Source: Acidobacteriaceae bacterium
GTDB lineage: Bacteria; Acidobacteriota; Terriglobia; Terriglobales; Acidobacteriaceae
NCBI GenBank assembly: GCA_903642225.1
Contig: CAHJWI010000014.1
Location: forward strand, 24,028 to 88,027
Direction: 5' to 3'
Length of the DNA: 64,000 bases
Part shown: positions 17,812-27,113 of the stretch, piece after piece
Numbering within the stretch: the first letter of the stretch is position 1
How the letters are laid out: the number at the start of each line of letters is the position of its first letter
Notes under the pieces: model-generated
The model's input: only the letters and a program-made list of their open reading frames with translations
Database searches by the model: none
Told to the model about the DNA's origin: nothing
Made by a program: the position numbers and the translations under genes

Positions 17812-20768
17812 CGGGTCACCGGTTCCGCTGCTTGGTCGGGTGCCGTTTCAGGCGGGTAGCCAATCTTTTCAAGGGCATCGGCACAGCGGGCGCAGACGTC
17901 GGGGTACATGCCCTCGGAGCCTACGTCGTCGGTGAAACGCCAGCAACGGGCGCATTTGGTGCCGGAGGCCTTGGTGACATCAAACGTGATACCCGCTTGT
18001 GGCGTCTCGTGTCTGCTGAACTCAACCTGTGCTCCGCCTAAGACTTCACTGAGGACAGACGCACTTAGCATATCGAATGAGCGGTCGTCAGCTGGAAAGC
18101 TAATTGCGATTTTCGACTCTGTGTTCTTCCCAACTTCACCCTTCTGTCGTAACGCTTCAATTTCTTTGAAGACCATCGGGCGAACCAAATCTTTGGCAGC
18201 AGAGTAAGCCGACCAGTAGCTTTGGTCGCCGTGCCATCGCTTAAGCTCCACTTGGTGACTGACTGGAAGGAGAGAAGACCTGTCAAGAAATTCAGCGACG
18301 TGGACGCTCGATTCGCGGCCTTCGACGACCGGCATATAGGTCCAAATTTCGTCGGCGGTGAAGCTGAGGATGGGAGCAATCAGGCGCACGAGGGCTTCGG
18401 TGATCTTCCAGATCGCTGTCTGTGCGCTCAGGCGACGGATATCTTTAGGCGCGAGAGTGTACAGCCGGTCTTTGAGAACGTCGAGATAGAAGGCACTTAG
18501 TTCCGAGTTACAAAATTCGTTGAGCGCGTGGTACACGCGGTGAAATTCGAAGTCTTCGTAACCTTTCCGGCACCGCTCTACTAAATCTGCCGCGCGGGCC
18601 AGCATGTACTGGTCGAGCGGCTGCATCTGGTCCCACGCGACCTCATCGTCGGCCGGCACGAAGCCGTCGAGATTTGCCAGCAGGAAGCGAAAGGTGTTGC
18701 GCAGCTTGCGATAGATCTCTTCGGCAAGCCGACGCATGAGGGGTACGGACGCGATGACGTCTTCGCGGAAGTCGACAGAGGCGACCCAGAGGCGAACGAT
18801 GTCGGCACCCAGGTCGTTCATGACGAGGACGGGATCGACGCCGTTGCCGAGGGACTTTGAGAAGGCGCGGCGCTGCTCGTCCAGCGTCCATCCACTGGTG
18901 GCGACATACCTGTATGGCGCGTAGCCACGCACGCCCACGCAGCTGAGCAGGGAACTGTGGAACCATCCGCGGTGCTGGTCGCCTCCTTCGGTGTACACAT
19001 CGGCCGGCGTTTCGCTAATGGGGCGTTGCAACTCTGGATCGACTTCAAGCACGGCGTGCCAGCTTGCTCCGCTTTCGAACCACACGTCCAGAATATCCAT
19101 CTCTTTGCGAAAGTCATCGGCCGTGCCACATTGCGCGCAGGTAGTCCCGCGCGGCAGGAGCTGCTCGGCAGAATCGCGGTACCAGGCATCTGCACTGTCG
19201 CGTGCAAACAGTCCTACGATGCTGCGATTTATCGCTTGATCGTTGAGCGGCGTATGACATTTCTGGCATAGGAAGACTGCGATCGGCACGCCCCAGATGC
19301 GTTGGCGACTGATGCACCAGTCGGGCCGCGTGGCGATCATGTTGCTGATGCGTTCCTGACCCCATCCCGGGTCCCACGTAACGGTCGCAATCTCATCCAG
19401 CGCGCGCTGGCGAAAGGTGGTCATCGTGCCATCCGGCGCGGGAACGAGAGTCTCCATGCCGATGAACCATTGCTCCGTCGCGCGATAGATGACGGGCCGG
19501 TGACAGCGCCAGCAATGTGGGTAGCTATGGTGAATATCAGCCTGCGCCAGTAACGCGCCACGTTCCTTGAGAAGTTCGATGATGGGCGCGTTCGCTTTGT
19601 GCACGTTCAGGTTGTCGTACTCCGGCAGGCCATTCCGCAGGCGTCCGGCTTCGTCCACGTCGCAGACCTGACTAAGCGCGTATTTCTTCCCTGTGGCAAA
19701 GTCGTCAGGGCCGTGTGCGGGCGCGGTGTGGACGCCGCCAGTGCCGGCATCGGTCGTCACGTACTCTGCCATCACTCCCAGCACTTCCCGATTGAGGAAG
19801 GGATGTTGAAAAGTGGCACGCTCCAGGACGGAACCCTTGAAGCGGGCGACCTCGGTTGCGTCCTGCAGGTGGCAGGCGACCCTCACGCTTTCCACGAGGC
19901 CAAGAGCAACGATGTAGACATTCCCATCGACGTTGCGCAGAGCCACGTAGTCGAACTCAGGATGAAATGCAATCGCCAGCGATGCCGGCAAGGTCCACGG
20001 TGTGGTGGTCCAGATGAGGCCGAAGACGGGCAGACCTTCAATCGCCGTATGGATTGGACCAGCAGCAGAGGTGAGCGCGTAGCGGACGTAGACCGAGGGC
20101 GAGGTATGCATTTCGTACTCGACTTCGGCCTCGGCCAGAGCAGTCTTGTCGTGCATGCACCAGTACACCGGTCGCAGACCCTTGTAGACGAAACCCTTTT
20201 CGTAAAAATCGTAGAACAGCTCCAGAATCCGCGACTCGTACTCAAAGTTCATGGTGAGGTATGGGTCGTTCCAGCGACCGAGGACGCCCATGCGCACGAA
20301 CTGCGAGCGCTGCAGGTCCACGTACACTTGCGCGTACTCGCGGCAGGCCTTGCGGACGGTGATGGCGTCCATCTCCAGCTTCTTGCGGCCAAGCTGCTCA
20401 TCGACCTTGATTTCGATGGGCAGGCCGTGACAATCCCACCCCGGAACGTAGGGCGCGTCAAAGCCGGCCATAGTTTTTGACTTGACGATGAAGTCCTTGA
20501 TGCACTTGTTCAGCGCGTGGCCAAGATGAATTGCACCGTTCGCGTACGGGGGCCCATCGTGCAGGATGTATCTGGGCTTTCCGGCGCGGGCCTCACGGAT
20601 CTGCGCATACAGGTCGTCTGCCTGCCATCGGGCGAGTCGTGCTGGCTCGTTCGCCGGAAGACCTGCCTTCATTGGAAAGGCCGTTTTCGGCAGGTTCAGG
20701 GTGTCCTTCAGCGGTTTGCGGCCAGGTTGGCCAGCGGTTCCGTTTTCAGGATGGTTCGCGTCGCTCAT
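17808..20768 (-). CDS. ileS: Isoleucyl-tRNA synthetase
   Basis: This class I synthetase charges tRNA-Ile. The 986-residue protein has the HIGH-type motif NGAIHLGHALNK, the KMSKS-type loop RAFSKSLGNGVDP, an editing (CP1) domain in between, and a C-terminal zinc finger (CARCWRF...CARCADAL), the arrangement of bacterial-type IleS. It is the first gene of the reverse row ileS-lspA-uvrA and following secreted-protein genes. The 371-bp gap before it contains its promoter. Confidence 0.98.
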   Translation of the reverse strand: MSDANHPENGTAGQPGRKPLKDTLNLPKTAFPMKAGLPANEPARLARWQADDLYAQIREARAGKPRYILHDGPPYANGAIHLGHALNKCIKDFIVKSKTMAGFDAPYVPGWDCHGLPIEIKVDEQLGRKKLEMDAITVRKACREYAQVYVDLQRSQFVRMGVLGRWNDPYLTMNFEYESRILELFYDFYEKGFVYKGLRPVYWCMHDKTALAEAEVEYEMHTSPSVYVRYALTSAAGPIHTAIEGLPVFGLIWTTTPWTLPASLAIAFHPEFDYVALRNVDGNVYIVALGLVESVRVACHLQDATEVARFKGSVLERATFQHPFLNREVLGVMAEYVTTDAGTGGVHTAPAHGPDDFATGKKYALSQVCDVDEAGRLRNGLPEYDNLNVHKANAPIIELLKERGALLAQADIHHSYPHCWRCHRPVIYRATEQWFIGMETLVPAPDGTMTTFRQRALDEIATVTWDPGWGQERISNMIATRPDWCISRQRIWGVPIAVFLCQKCHTPLNDQAINRSIVGLFARDSADAWYRDSAEQLLPRGTTCAQCGTADDFRKEMDILDVWFESGASWHAVLEVDPELQRPISETPADVYTEGGDQHRGWFHSSLLSCVGVRGYAPYRYVATSGWTLDEQRRAFSKSLGNGVDPVLVMNDLGADIVRLWVASVDFREDVIASVPLMRRLAEEIYRKLRNTFRFLLANLDGFVPADDEVAWDQMQPLDQYMLARAADLVERCRKGYEDFEFHRVYHALNEFCNSELSAFYLDVLKDRLYTLAPKDIRRLSAQTAIWKITEALVRLIAPILSFTADEIWTYMPVVEGRESSVHVAEFLDRSSLLPVSHQVELKRWHGDQSYWSAYSAAKDLVRPMVFKEIEALRQKGEVGKNTESKIAISFPADDRSFDMLSASVLSEVLGGAQVEFSRHETPQAGITFDVTKASGTKCARCWRFTDDVGSEGMYPDVCARCADALEKIGYPPETAPDQAAEPVTR

Positions 20769-21139
20769 CGTTCTCCAAGGGTGGCTAGCCGCGGCAGCTT
20801 CACGCCGGGTTACTCAACGCTCTATTTTAGCCGCTCTGGGATGCGGACAAGCGTTTTACGTGGCGGCCCGTCAGTTGCGATGTAACAAACATCGGCGTTG
20901 CTGCGTCCAATACCATAACCGTTTCGCGGGCGGAGCCGTGTTTGCCAGCGGCACGCATCGCTCGATGTTTATAGAATGTACGCAGGCCTTGTTGCACTCA
21001 GTACACGGTGTCCACAACGTTGCACTGCTCTTGCGCCATCTGTAGACGGCTGCAAGGACCGCAGAGTCCGCAGGCGGCGTTACAAGCAAAGTGGTAGTTG
21101 CGGTGCCGCACGCACGTGCAACACCCAGAGATTGAGGCC
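20769..21139. other. Divergent intergenic region between ileS and tonB
   Basis: This 371-bp gap separates divergent ileS and tonB and must hold both promoters. On the reverse strand a TTGTCC...TAAAAT pair (about 20824-20850) with a short 15-bp spacer is a possible ileS promoter. I saw no T-box leader elements, no tRNA and no credible coding frame. On the forward side there are no convincing -35/-10 boxes, apart from an AT-rich TTTATAGAAT stretch near 20967. Confidence 0.5.
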
Positions 21140-22165
21140 ATGGCGAATTCGCTTATCACACCGCCCGAAGTCGACAACGACGCAGTCCAGAATGTCCGGC
21201 AAACCGTCCATCCCCGCGGTGGTTCAGATGTGCGCAGGGAAGTTGTGCCGAACCTTGGGGAGCCGGCTGCGCTGCAGTCGACCAATCCTTTTCAGTCGTT
21301 GATTCAGAATGTGCGCGACGCGTTCTTTCCGGAGAAATTGCCGCCGCTGGTTCTGGAGTCGACGCCCATCGCGGTTGCCGACCCCATGGCAGTCAAGCGC
21401 GATCCGGTGTCGACCGGCATTGCTGTTGGCATCCATGCGCTGGTCTTCCTGCTCATCATCTGGATTAGCGCACGTGCCATCAAAATTGCAATTGCGCAGC
21501 CAAAGCAGGAGGTGAAGACGGTCAGCTTCGACACGCCTCCGCCGCCTCCGCTGATACGCACCCCGCCTGCCCCGCAAGCGCACGGTGGTGGTGGCCAGCA
21601 CGATATCGCGCCGGTGTCACATGGTGCACCGCCGAAGTTCTCGCCGGTGCAGATTGTGCCTCCCAGCGCGCCACCCAAGATTCCGCCAAAGCTCGCCGTC
21701 GCGCCCACCATTGACGTAGACAAGATCAACCAGATGAAAAGCAACCTGCCGAATATTGGGATGCTCGCGTCGAACAATCCGGGCGTGTCAATGGGTAATG
21801 GCAGTGGAAACGGCCTGGGTAGCGGCGACGGCAATGGCATGGGGCCGGGTAGCGGCCACGGCACGGGCGGTGGTAACTATGCGCCGGGGCAAAATGGGGT
21901 GTCCTATCCAAAGTTGATCTACCAGGTGGACCCAGAGTTTTCGGAAGAAGCGCGCAAGGCAAAGTTTCAAGGTGAAGTGATTGTTCACCTTGTTGTGGAT
22001 GCATCCGGGCGTCCGACTCGGGTACAGGTGAGCCGTCCCATTGGCATGGGTCTGGATGAAAAAGCCAAGGAGGCCGTCAGCCAGTACCGGTTTAAACCTG
22101 CCATGAAGGATGGTCATGCCGTGCCTGTGCTGATGGACGTCGCCGTCAACTTCCAGATCTTCTAA
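21140..22165 (+). CDS. TonB-family energy transducer
   Basis: A 341-residue protein with a single transmembrane helix at about 93-113 (GIAVGIHALVFLLIIWISAR) and a proline-rich periplasmic spacer (PPPPPLIRTPPAPQ). A Gly/Asn-rich linker leads to a C-terminal TonB domain (PEFSEEARKAKFQGEVIVHL...AVSQYRFKPAMKDG). It should pass proton-motive energy to TonB-dependent outer-membrane receptors. The roughly 90-residue cytoplasmic N-terminus is longer than in classical TonB. No exbB/exbD lies beside it. The ATG was preferred to upstream TTG/GTG starts. Confidence 0.9.
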   Translation: MANSLITPPEVDNDAVQNVRQTVHPRGGSDVRREVVPNLGEPAALQSTNPFQSLIQNVRDAFFPEKLPPLVLESTPIAVADPMAVKRDPVSTGIAVGIHALVFLLIIWISARAIKIAIAQPKQEVKTVSFDTPPPPPLIRTPPAPQAHGGGGQHDIAPVSHGAPPKFSPVQIVPPSAPPKIPPKLAVAPTIDVDKINQMKSNLPNIGMLASNNPGVSMGNGSGNGLGSGDGNGMGPGSGHGTGGGNYAPGQNGVSYPKLIYQVDPEFSEEARKAKFQGEVIVHLVVDASGRPTRVQVSRPIGMGLDEKAKEAVSQYRFKPAMKDGHAVPVLMDVAVNFQIF

Positions 22166-22174
22166 CCAGGTACA

Positions 22175-22206
22175 GCGTGTAATCCGCACGGCGTGTAATT
22201 CGCAAT
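22175..22206. repeat. Two-copy 16-bp tandem repeat after tonB
   Basis: Two adjacent 16-bp units (gcgtgtaatccgcacg and gcgtgtaattcgcaat) begin ten bases after the tonB stop codon and match at 13 of 16 positions. The unit is not related in sequence to the other 16-bp arrays in the window. Confidence 0.7.
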
Positions 22207-22235
22207 GAAAGGGGTCGCCATGGATGCGGCCTTTC
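22207..22235. terminator. Candidate bidirectional terminator between tonB and CYTH gene
   Basis: The arms GAAAGG and CCTTTC, helped by an inner CGC/GCG pairing, flank a loop in the 84-bp convergent gap. The A-run on one side and T-run on the other would give a terminator for both directions. The stem is short, so confidence is moderate. Confidence 0.4.
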
Positions 22236-22249
22236 TGTGCAGGTAAAGC

Positions 22250-22852
22250 TTAGCGTGCGGCGAGTTCGGCATGCGCCGGAAGAATGTCGTCGAAAGTCAT
22301 GTTATTCGCCGGACTATCGGTACGTGCCTTCCAATCCAGAAACATGCGTCCATAGCTGTGTGTAAAGCAAAGCTCCGGGTCCACGCCCAAACGTGTAAGG
22401 GCGCTGTCGATCCACTCGCGCTCGCCTTCCAGCTCTGCAAAATTGCCGATAGGCGTTTCGTCCAGGACCAGGTGTCCGTCGCCCTCCGTATCGCTGAACT
22501 CCGTACGGAACTTTTCGTAGCGAAAAATGGGTGAGTAGCCCATTTCAACAAAGACGGCACCCATCGCCTCGCCGTCTCCAACGTAGGTTTCGGTTTCCAG
22601 TCGCTCCTTGTACGGCGAACAGTCATCGTTGTTCGCTGGCGGGCGCTTGTGGGTGACGACCCATCGACCGCCATATTCACGCATGCGGAGAATCTGCCGT
22701 GTCGCCAGCAAGTGGCGATCCGGGGTATCGAAGAGCGCATTGCGTTCCAACGTGCGCGGCGTTTCCAGTAGGAATCCCTGTCGCAGAGCCATCTGCTGAA
22801 ACCATTGGAGGTGGGGAACGCAGAATTTGAGCTCGATCTCCGGCTTGGTCAT
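22250..22852 (-). CDS. CYTH-domain phosphatase/cyclase-like protein
   Basis: A 200-residue cytoplasmic protein of the CYTH superfamily (thiamine triphosphatase, inorganic triphosphatase, class IV adenylate cyclase). The defining ExExK motif is at the start (EIELKF). Basic residues for triphosphate binding follow (RQILRMREYGGRWVVTHKRP), and later acidic segments are ELEGEREWI and HLVLDETPIGNFAELEG. The family binds triphosphate with two metals in a tunnel fold. Most bacterial members of this kind are inorganic triphosphatases; I cannot assign the substrate. It overlaps nothing and diverges from the Sua5-type gene. Confidence 0.87.
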   Translation of the reverse strand: MTKPEIELKFCVPHLQWFQQMALRQGFLLETPRTLERNALFDTPDRHLLATRQILRMREYGGRWVVTHKRPPANNDDCSPYKERLETETYVGDGEAMGAVFVEMGYSPIFRYEKFRTEFSDTEGDGHLVLDETPIGNFAELEGEREWIDSALTRLGVDPELCFTHSYGRMFLDWKARTDSPANNMTFDDILPAHAELAAR

Positions 22853-22945
22853 GGCCACGAGTATAGGGCAGGGTGGAGTGGAAGACGCGGCATTCGCGCG
22901 GCATGGCGGATAAAAGCCGACCTGCGTGCCGGATACGATGAATGT

Positions 22946-23965
22946 GTGACCGAAAACATTCATACCCTCCGGCTTGATGCGTCATCGGAATCCGTAGAAC
23001 TCGCCGGCCGCATTCTGCGTGCGGGCGGCCTGGTCGCAATGCCCACCGAGACCGTTTACGGGCTGGCAGCGATCGCCTGGGATTTCACGGCGGTAGAGCG
23101 TATTTTTGTTGCCAAACGCCGACCCCACTGGGATCCGCTCATTGTTCACGCCGCCGACGCAACCATGGTGGCGGAAGTTGTGGAGCAGATTGATGCCGTG
23201 TCCGGCAGGCTTATGGATGCTTTCTGGCCGGGGCCGCTCACGCTATTGCTGCCGCGTCGTCCAGATTTGCCGCACGTCCTCACTGCGGACAGGGAACTGG
23301 TAGGTGTTCGGATGCCGGCACACCCGGTTGCGCTGCAGATCCTCCGCGCCGCTGCTGCACCGCTCGCCGCGCCGTCTGCAAACCTCTTTGGTCATGTCAG
23401 TCCAACGACCGCTGACCATGTGCTCGCGGATCTTGATGGCCGTATCGATGCTGTCGTGGACGCAGGATCCTGTGCTATCGGCGTTGAGTCCACCGTGGCC
23501 GAGTGCAGGGCAGACGAGATTGTCGTGTACCGCGCCGGAGGCGTAAGCGTTGCAGACATCGAACGAGCTGCTGGCTTACCAACCCGCTTGTACGTGCCGC
23601 ATATAACTCCCGGTACGCCAGAAAGTCTGCCCTCGCCCGGTGTCGGTATCCGGCACTACGCTACCCGCGCCACGGTGGTGCTGGTCAGGTCCAGGGCGCA
23701 GATGGAAGAGGTACTGGCCGAACCCTCGCACCACCAGGCTGGTGTGCTTCTGCCGCTGGGCTGGTACGTTCCTGGGCATACTGGACCCATCCGGCAATGG
23801 GCGGACATCGACAACGCACCCGCGCTTGCCGAGAGTCTGTACCGGGGGCTCCGCGCGCTTGATGCCACCGGCGTCATGGAAATTGTAGTGCCTTTGCCCC
23901 TGCAGAGGGGAGGTCTGTTCGCGGCGTTGCATGACCGGCTGGAGAAAGCGGCTCGAAAAAGCTGA
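22946..23965 (+). CDS. Threonylcarbamoyl-AMP synthase (Sua5 type)
   Basis: This enzyme makes threonylcarbamoyl-AMP for the t6A modification of ANN-decoding tRNAs. The 339-residue protein has the YrdC core (GGLVAMPTETVYGLAA, FVAKRRPHWDPLIVHAA, PLAAPSANLFGHVSPT, IGVESTVAEC) and the linker SPGVGIRHYATRA. After the linker comes the C-terminal Sua5 domain, so it is the long Sua5 form, not the short TsaC form. The GTG start was chosen because it places the N-terminus where the family begins. A longer in-frame extension would overlap the divergent CYTH gene. Confidence 0.93.
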   Translation: MTENIHTLRLDASSESVELAGRILRAGGLVAMPTETVYGLAAIAWDFTAVERIFVAKRRPHWDPLIVHAADATMVAEVVEQIDAVSGRLMDAFWPGPLTLLLPRRPDLPHVLTADRELVGVRMPAHPVALQILRAAAAPLAAPSANLFGHVSPTTADHVLADLDGRIDAVVDAGSCAIGVESTVAECRADEIVVYRAGGVSVADIERAAGLPTRLYVPHITPGTPESLPSPGVGIRHYATRATVVLVRSRAQMEEVLAEPSHHQAGVLLPLGWYVPGHTGPIRQWADIDNAPALAESLYRGLRALDATGVMEIVVPLPLQRGGLFAALHDRLEKAARKS

Positions 23966-23993
23966 AAAGCTCCTTTGCCAGACCTTTACTGCG

Positions 23994-25121
23994 CTAGGGG
24001 CGTGGTGCGGAGAGCGTTTCCGCAAACGCGTCCAGTGACAGCGACCGTAGCAGATTTCTACGCATGCCGCTGTAGACCCCATCCATCGCACGCACGGCAT
24101 TCTCGAGCCATTCGAAGCTCACGAGCTCGCTCATGCGTTGGAGCTCGGTCTGCAGGTCAATGTTCTGTATCAGCTCGGGTGTGCCCTCATGCAGAAGCAG
24201 CACGTCCTCAAGCAGCGTCGCGAACGCACGCAGCAGAGCCGTCGTCCTGGCCTGCCCCTCCGCACCTGCGCGGTAGGTCTCCGTCATCTTGAACAGGTCT
24301 GTGTGTTCCATGTCGTCGATCACACAGCGCAGCAGGACCAGAGCGTCCGCGCGCGCGGGCAGGTAGTCGTCCAGATTGAACCCCAGCGCCCGGGCCGCCG
24401 CACCCTGCGCCAGACGTGCGACCAACGCCCTCTGCTGTGGTCTCCACTCCGGCCTGCGTTCCGCCAGCAGGTGTGCCAGGTCCGGTGCCGCAATTGCCCC
24501 CAGCCGCACCGTCGCACAGCGGGAACGGATGGTGGGGAGCAGCTCGCCCACGTGCTCCGCCAGCAGGATCAAATGGGCGTGCGCAGGCGGCTCTTCCAGC
24601 ACTTTGAGCAGGCTGTTTGCAGCTTCCTTCATAAAGGTGGCCGCCGTAAAGATCGCGACAGACCGCTCTGCCTCCAACGGTGCGCGATAGATGCCGCCGA
24701 TCAGCGACCGCACCTGCCCCAGCTTGATCAGCAATTGCGGGGGGTCCGGTGGAATGACCAGCACCGCAGGATGTGTCTGAACCAGGATGCGCGTCTCCTT
24801 CTTGTCGGTGTCGCGCATGTCTTCTCGCGCCGCAACCGCTCCCGCTATCTGCACCTCCAGGTCAAAAGATTCGGCGATGCGTGTGCAGTTATGGCATTGA
24901 TTGCAGAAGTCAGCCAATTCGCCCAGGGCGGAACTGACCCGTGGCTGCACCTCGCACAGCAGCGCCATCGTCAGCAGCAGAGAGAGCGTGTACTTGCCGG
25001 AGCCACGGGGCCCCGCAAGAATGAGCGAAGGCGGTAGTCGTCCTGCGGCGATAGCTCTGCGCAACTGTTCTACGTGCGCGCTGTTTCCCAGAAATTCGTC
25101 GAATCTGATCGGTGCGGCCAC
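23994..25121 (-). CDS. holB: DNA polymerase III delta' subunit
   Basis: Delta' is the stator of the clamp loader that opens the sliding clamp. The 375-residue protein has the P-loop-like GPRGSGKYTL, a zinc-binding cysteine set (CNQCHNCTRI), NSLLKVLEEPPAHAHLIL and the sensor/arginine-finger motif TIRSRCATVRL. The length fits the family. It is the last gene of a compact purB - YkgJ-like - holB row, four bases after the previous stop. tmk, often its neighbour, is absent here. Confidence 0.92.
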   Translation of the reverse strand: MAAPIRFDEFLGNSAHVEQLRRAIAAGRLPPSLILAGPRGSGKYTLSLLLTMALLCEVQPRVSSALGELADFCNQCHNCTRIAESFDLEVQIAGAVAAREDMRDTDKKETRILVQTHPAVLVIPPDPPQLLIKLGQVRSLIGGIYRAPLEAERSVAIFTAATFMKEAANSLLKVLEEPPAHAHLILLAEHVGELLPTIRSRCATVRLGAIAAPDLAHLLAERRPEWRPQQRALVARLAQGAAARALGFNLDDYLPARADALVLLRCVIDDMEHTDLFKMTETYRAGAEGQARTTALLRAFATLLEDVLLLHEGTPELIQNIDLQTELQRMSELVSFEWLENAVRAMDGVYSGMRRNLLRSLSLDAFAETLSAPRP

Positions 25122-25125
25122 TGCT

Positions 25126-25737
25126 TCAGGATATCCCTGCTGTTGGCAGTGCGAACGCGACGATGGTTCTCGCGCTGCCCAGTGGAGCCGTCAGGGTCGC
25201 CTCAACCTCAGGCGGCGGCAGAAACATTTCACCCTCCGCGATCTCCTGCTCAGTTGCACCGGTAAAACAGAGTTCGCACAAGCCGATCCCCTCGTCGTTG
25301 CGTACCGGCGGCCCAAAAACGCGGCACGTCATGGGCCGCGACACATATAGATCGCAGGTGCCTGTTTGGGGATTCAGCACAGGACACACCTCGTCATTGC
25401 CGAACTCCTCGAATGCCTGCTGTGAGGCTTCATCGTCGAACAGCAGGCCGGTCGTCAGATTCCCTGGAAAGGCGCTCGCCAGCCTTTGCTGCGATGCCAG
25501 CGCACGCCCTTCCAGCCGTAGGAAAGCGTCTCCGTCGCGGTCTGCAAGCTCCAGGTACCCCTGTCGAAGCCGCTGTGCGTCCAGCATGGAAATGGCGAAC
25601 GTTCCTGTACAGCACTGGTTGCATCCCGGCCTGCAGACCAGGTTTGACCCGCTCCTGCTTGCCGAACTCGCAAACGCCTCGTCGACCGTTGCCAGAAAGC
25701 CGGCATCCGTCCAAACCAGCAGCGCTCCTTCTTTCAT
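25126..25737 (-). CDS. YkgJ-family cysteine-cluster protein
   Basis: A 203-residue protein with the CxxxCxxCC zinc/iron-chelating cluster motif (CRPGCNQCCTG) and further cysteines (CPVLNPQTGTCDLY, PMTCRVFG, GLCELCF). It belongs to the YkgJ-type (UPF0153) family, which binds metal or an Fe-S cluster; the biochemical role is not known. The start ATG has a textbook AAGGAG ribosome site; longer in-frame starts would overlap purB. It sits between purB and holB with gaps of 16 and 4 bp, so it is co-transcribed. Confidence 0.86.
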   Translation of the reverse strand: MKEGALLVWTDAGFLATVDEAFASSASRSGSNLVCRPGCNQCCTGTFAISMLDAQRLRQGYLELADRDGDAFLRLEGRALASQQRLASAFPGNLTTGLLFDDEASQQAFEEFGNDEVCPVLNPQTGTCDLYVSRPMTCRVFGPPVRNDEGIGLCELCFTGATEQEIAEGEMFLPPPEVEATLTAPLGSARTIVAFALPTAGIS

Positions 25738-25753
25738 GGCACGCTCCTTGATG

Positions 25754-27061
25754 CTAAGCAGGCAGCGGCTCGCCAAGCACTCGCTCGAAGATGGCTGGCA
25801 CATTTTCCAGCCGGCGGTCCACATTAAAGGCACGAGCGACACGTTCCGAAGAAAGGCGTGCCATAATCTCGGGATCGGAAAGCACCAGGTCGCGGAAGAC
25901 CAGATCCTCGGTCCACGCCTTCATGGCCAGCGTTTGTACAGTGCGATAGGCGTCTTCGCGGCTCATGCCGGCCTCGGCAAGGTCAAGCAAGAGTTGACCG
26001 CTGAAAACCAGGCCGCCGGTCAGGTCGAGGTTGCGCCGCATGCGCGCGGGGTACACCAGCAGGCGGTCGATCAGATCGGTCGCCTTTGTCAGCAAGTAGT
26101 CCGCCAGCGTCGTCTGGTCCGGCAGGATTACGCGCTCGGCGGAGCTATGGGATATGTCCCGCTCATGCCACAGCGCCACATCCTCAAACGCCACCTGCGC
26201 ATTGGCGCGCATCACCCTTGCCAGGCCACAGATATTCTCAGCGGTGATCGGATTACGCTTGTGCGGCATGGCGCTCGATCCCTTCTGCTGCGGGTTGAAG
26301 AACTCCTCGGCCTCGCGCACCTCAGTGCGTTGCAGGTGGCGAACCTCCGTCGCAATTTTGTCCAGCGAGGACGCGATCAACGCGAGCGCTGACACGTACG
26401 CGGCGTGGCGGTCCCGCTGCAATACCTGCGTGCTGATCGGCGCCACCTGCAGGCCAAGGCGTCGGCAGATCTCTTCTTCCAACGCGGGTGTGATTGTGCC
26501 GTAGCTGCCCACCGCGCCAGACAGCTTGCCCACGCGCATGTCCTCTGCTGCGGCGGTGAATCGCGTGATGTTTCGCAGGCACTCGCTGTACCACAGCAGC
26601 AGCTTCATCCCAAAGGTCGTGGGCTCGGCATGTACACCGTGCGTACGGCCGATGGTGGGCGTGCGCGCAAACTCCACGGCGCGGCGTCGAAGCACGCCGG
26701 CCAAGGCCTGCAAACCTGCCAGGATGCGTTCAGATGCCTGCTTCAGTTGCAGCGCCTGCGCGGTGTCGACGATGTCGGTTGATGTCAGGCCAAAGTGCAG
26801 CCAGCGTGCCTCTGGCCCCACATTTTCCGCCACGTTCGTCGTGAAAGCGATCACGTCATGACGCGTCTGCCGTTCGATCTCGCGAATGCGCTCCACGGAA
26901 AAGGTGCCACGTTCGCGAATGGCCTTCGCAGCCTCCCGCGGCACGATACCCGCATCTGCAAGAACCTCGCTGGCGGTTGCCTCCACTTCCAGCCAGCAGC
27001 GGAAACGGGTCTCGTCCGACCACAGCAGGCGCATTTCAGGACGGGTGTAACGGTCAATCAC
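25754..27061 (-). CDS. purB: Adenylosuccinate lyase
   Basis: PurB splits fumarate from SAICAR and from adenylosuccinate in purine synthesis. The 435-residue protein shows the fumarase-superfamily signature GSSAMPHKRNPITAENICG with the mobile catalytic-serine loop. An early substrate-binding segment is GLTSTDIVDTAQA, and TIGRTHGVHAEPTTFG follows. The GTG start lies 52 bp from the divergent ClC gene. It heads the row with the YkgJ-like gene and holB. Confidence 0.97.
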   Translation of the reverse strand: MIDRYTRPEMRLLWSDETRFRCWLEVEATASEVLADAGIVPREAAKAIRERGTFSVERIREIERQTRHDVIAFTTNVAENVGPEARWLHFGLTSTDIVDTAQALQLKQASERILAGLQALAGVLRRRAVEFARTPTIGRTHGVHAEPTTFGMKLLLWYSECLRNITRFTAAAEDMRVGKLSGAVGSYGTITPALEEEICRRLGLQVAPISTQVLQRDRHAAYVSALALIASSLDKIATEVRHLQRTEVREAEEFFNPQQKGSSAMPHKRNPITAENICGLARVMRANAQVAFEDVALWHERDISHSSAERVILPDQTTLADYLLTKATDLIDRLLVYPARMRRNLDLTGGLVFSGQLLLDLAEAGMSREDAYRTVQTLAMKAWTEDLVFRDLVLSDPEIMARLSSERVARAFNVDRRLENVPAIFERVLGEPLPA

Positions 27062-27113
27062 GGCGGGTCTGCTCCTGATGGTGTCTGTAAGGACGGCGTA
27101 GACTCAACTTTAA

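Noticed and set aside
20769..21139. tRNA or T-box leader before ileS
   Set aside because: No cloverleaf, no T-box AGGGTGGNACCGCG-like element and no terminator pair could be seen.
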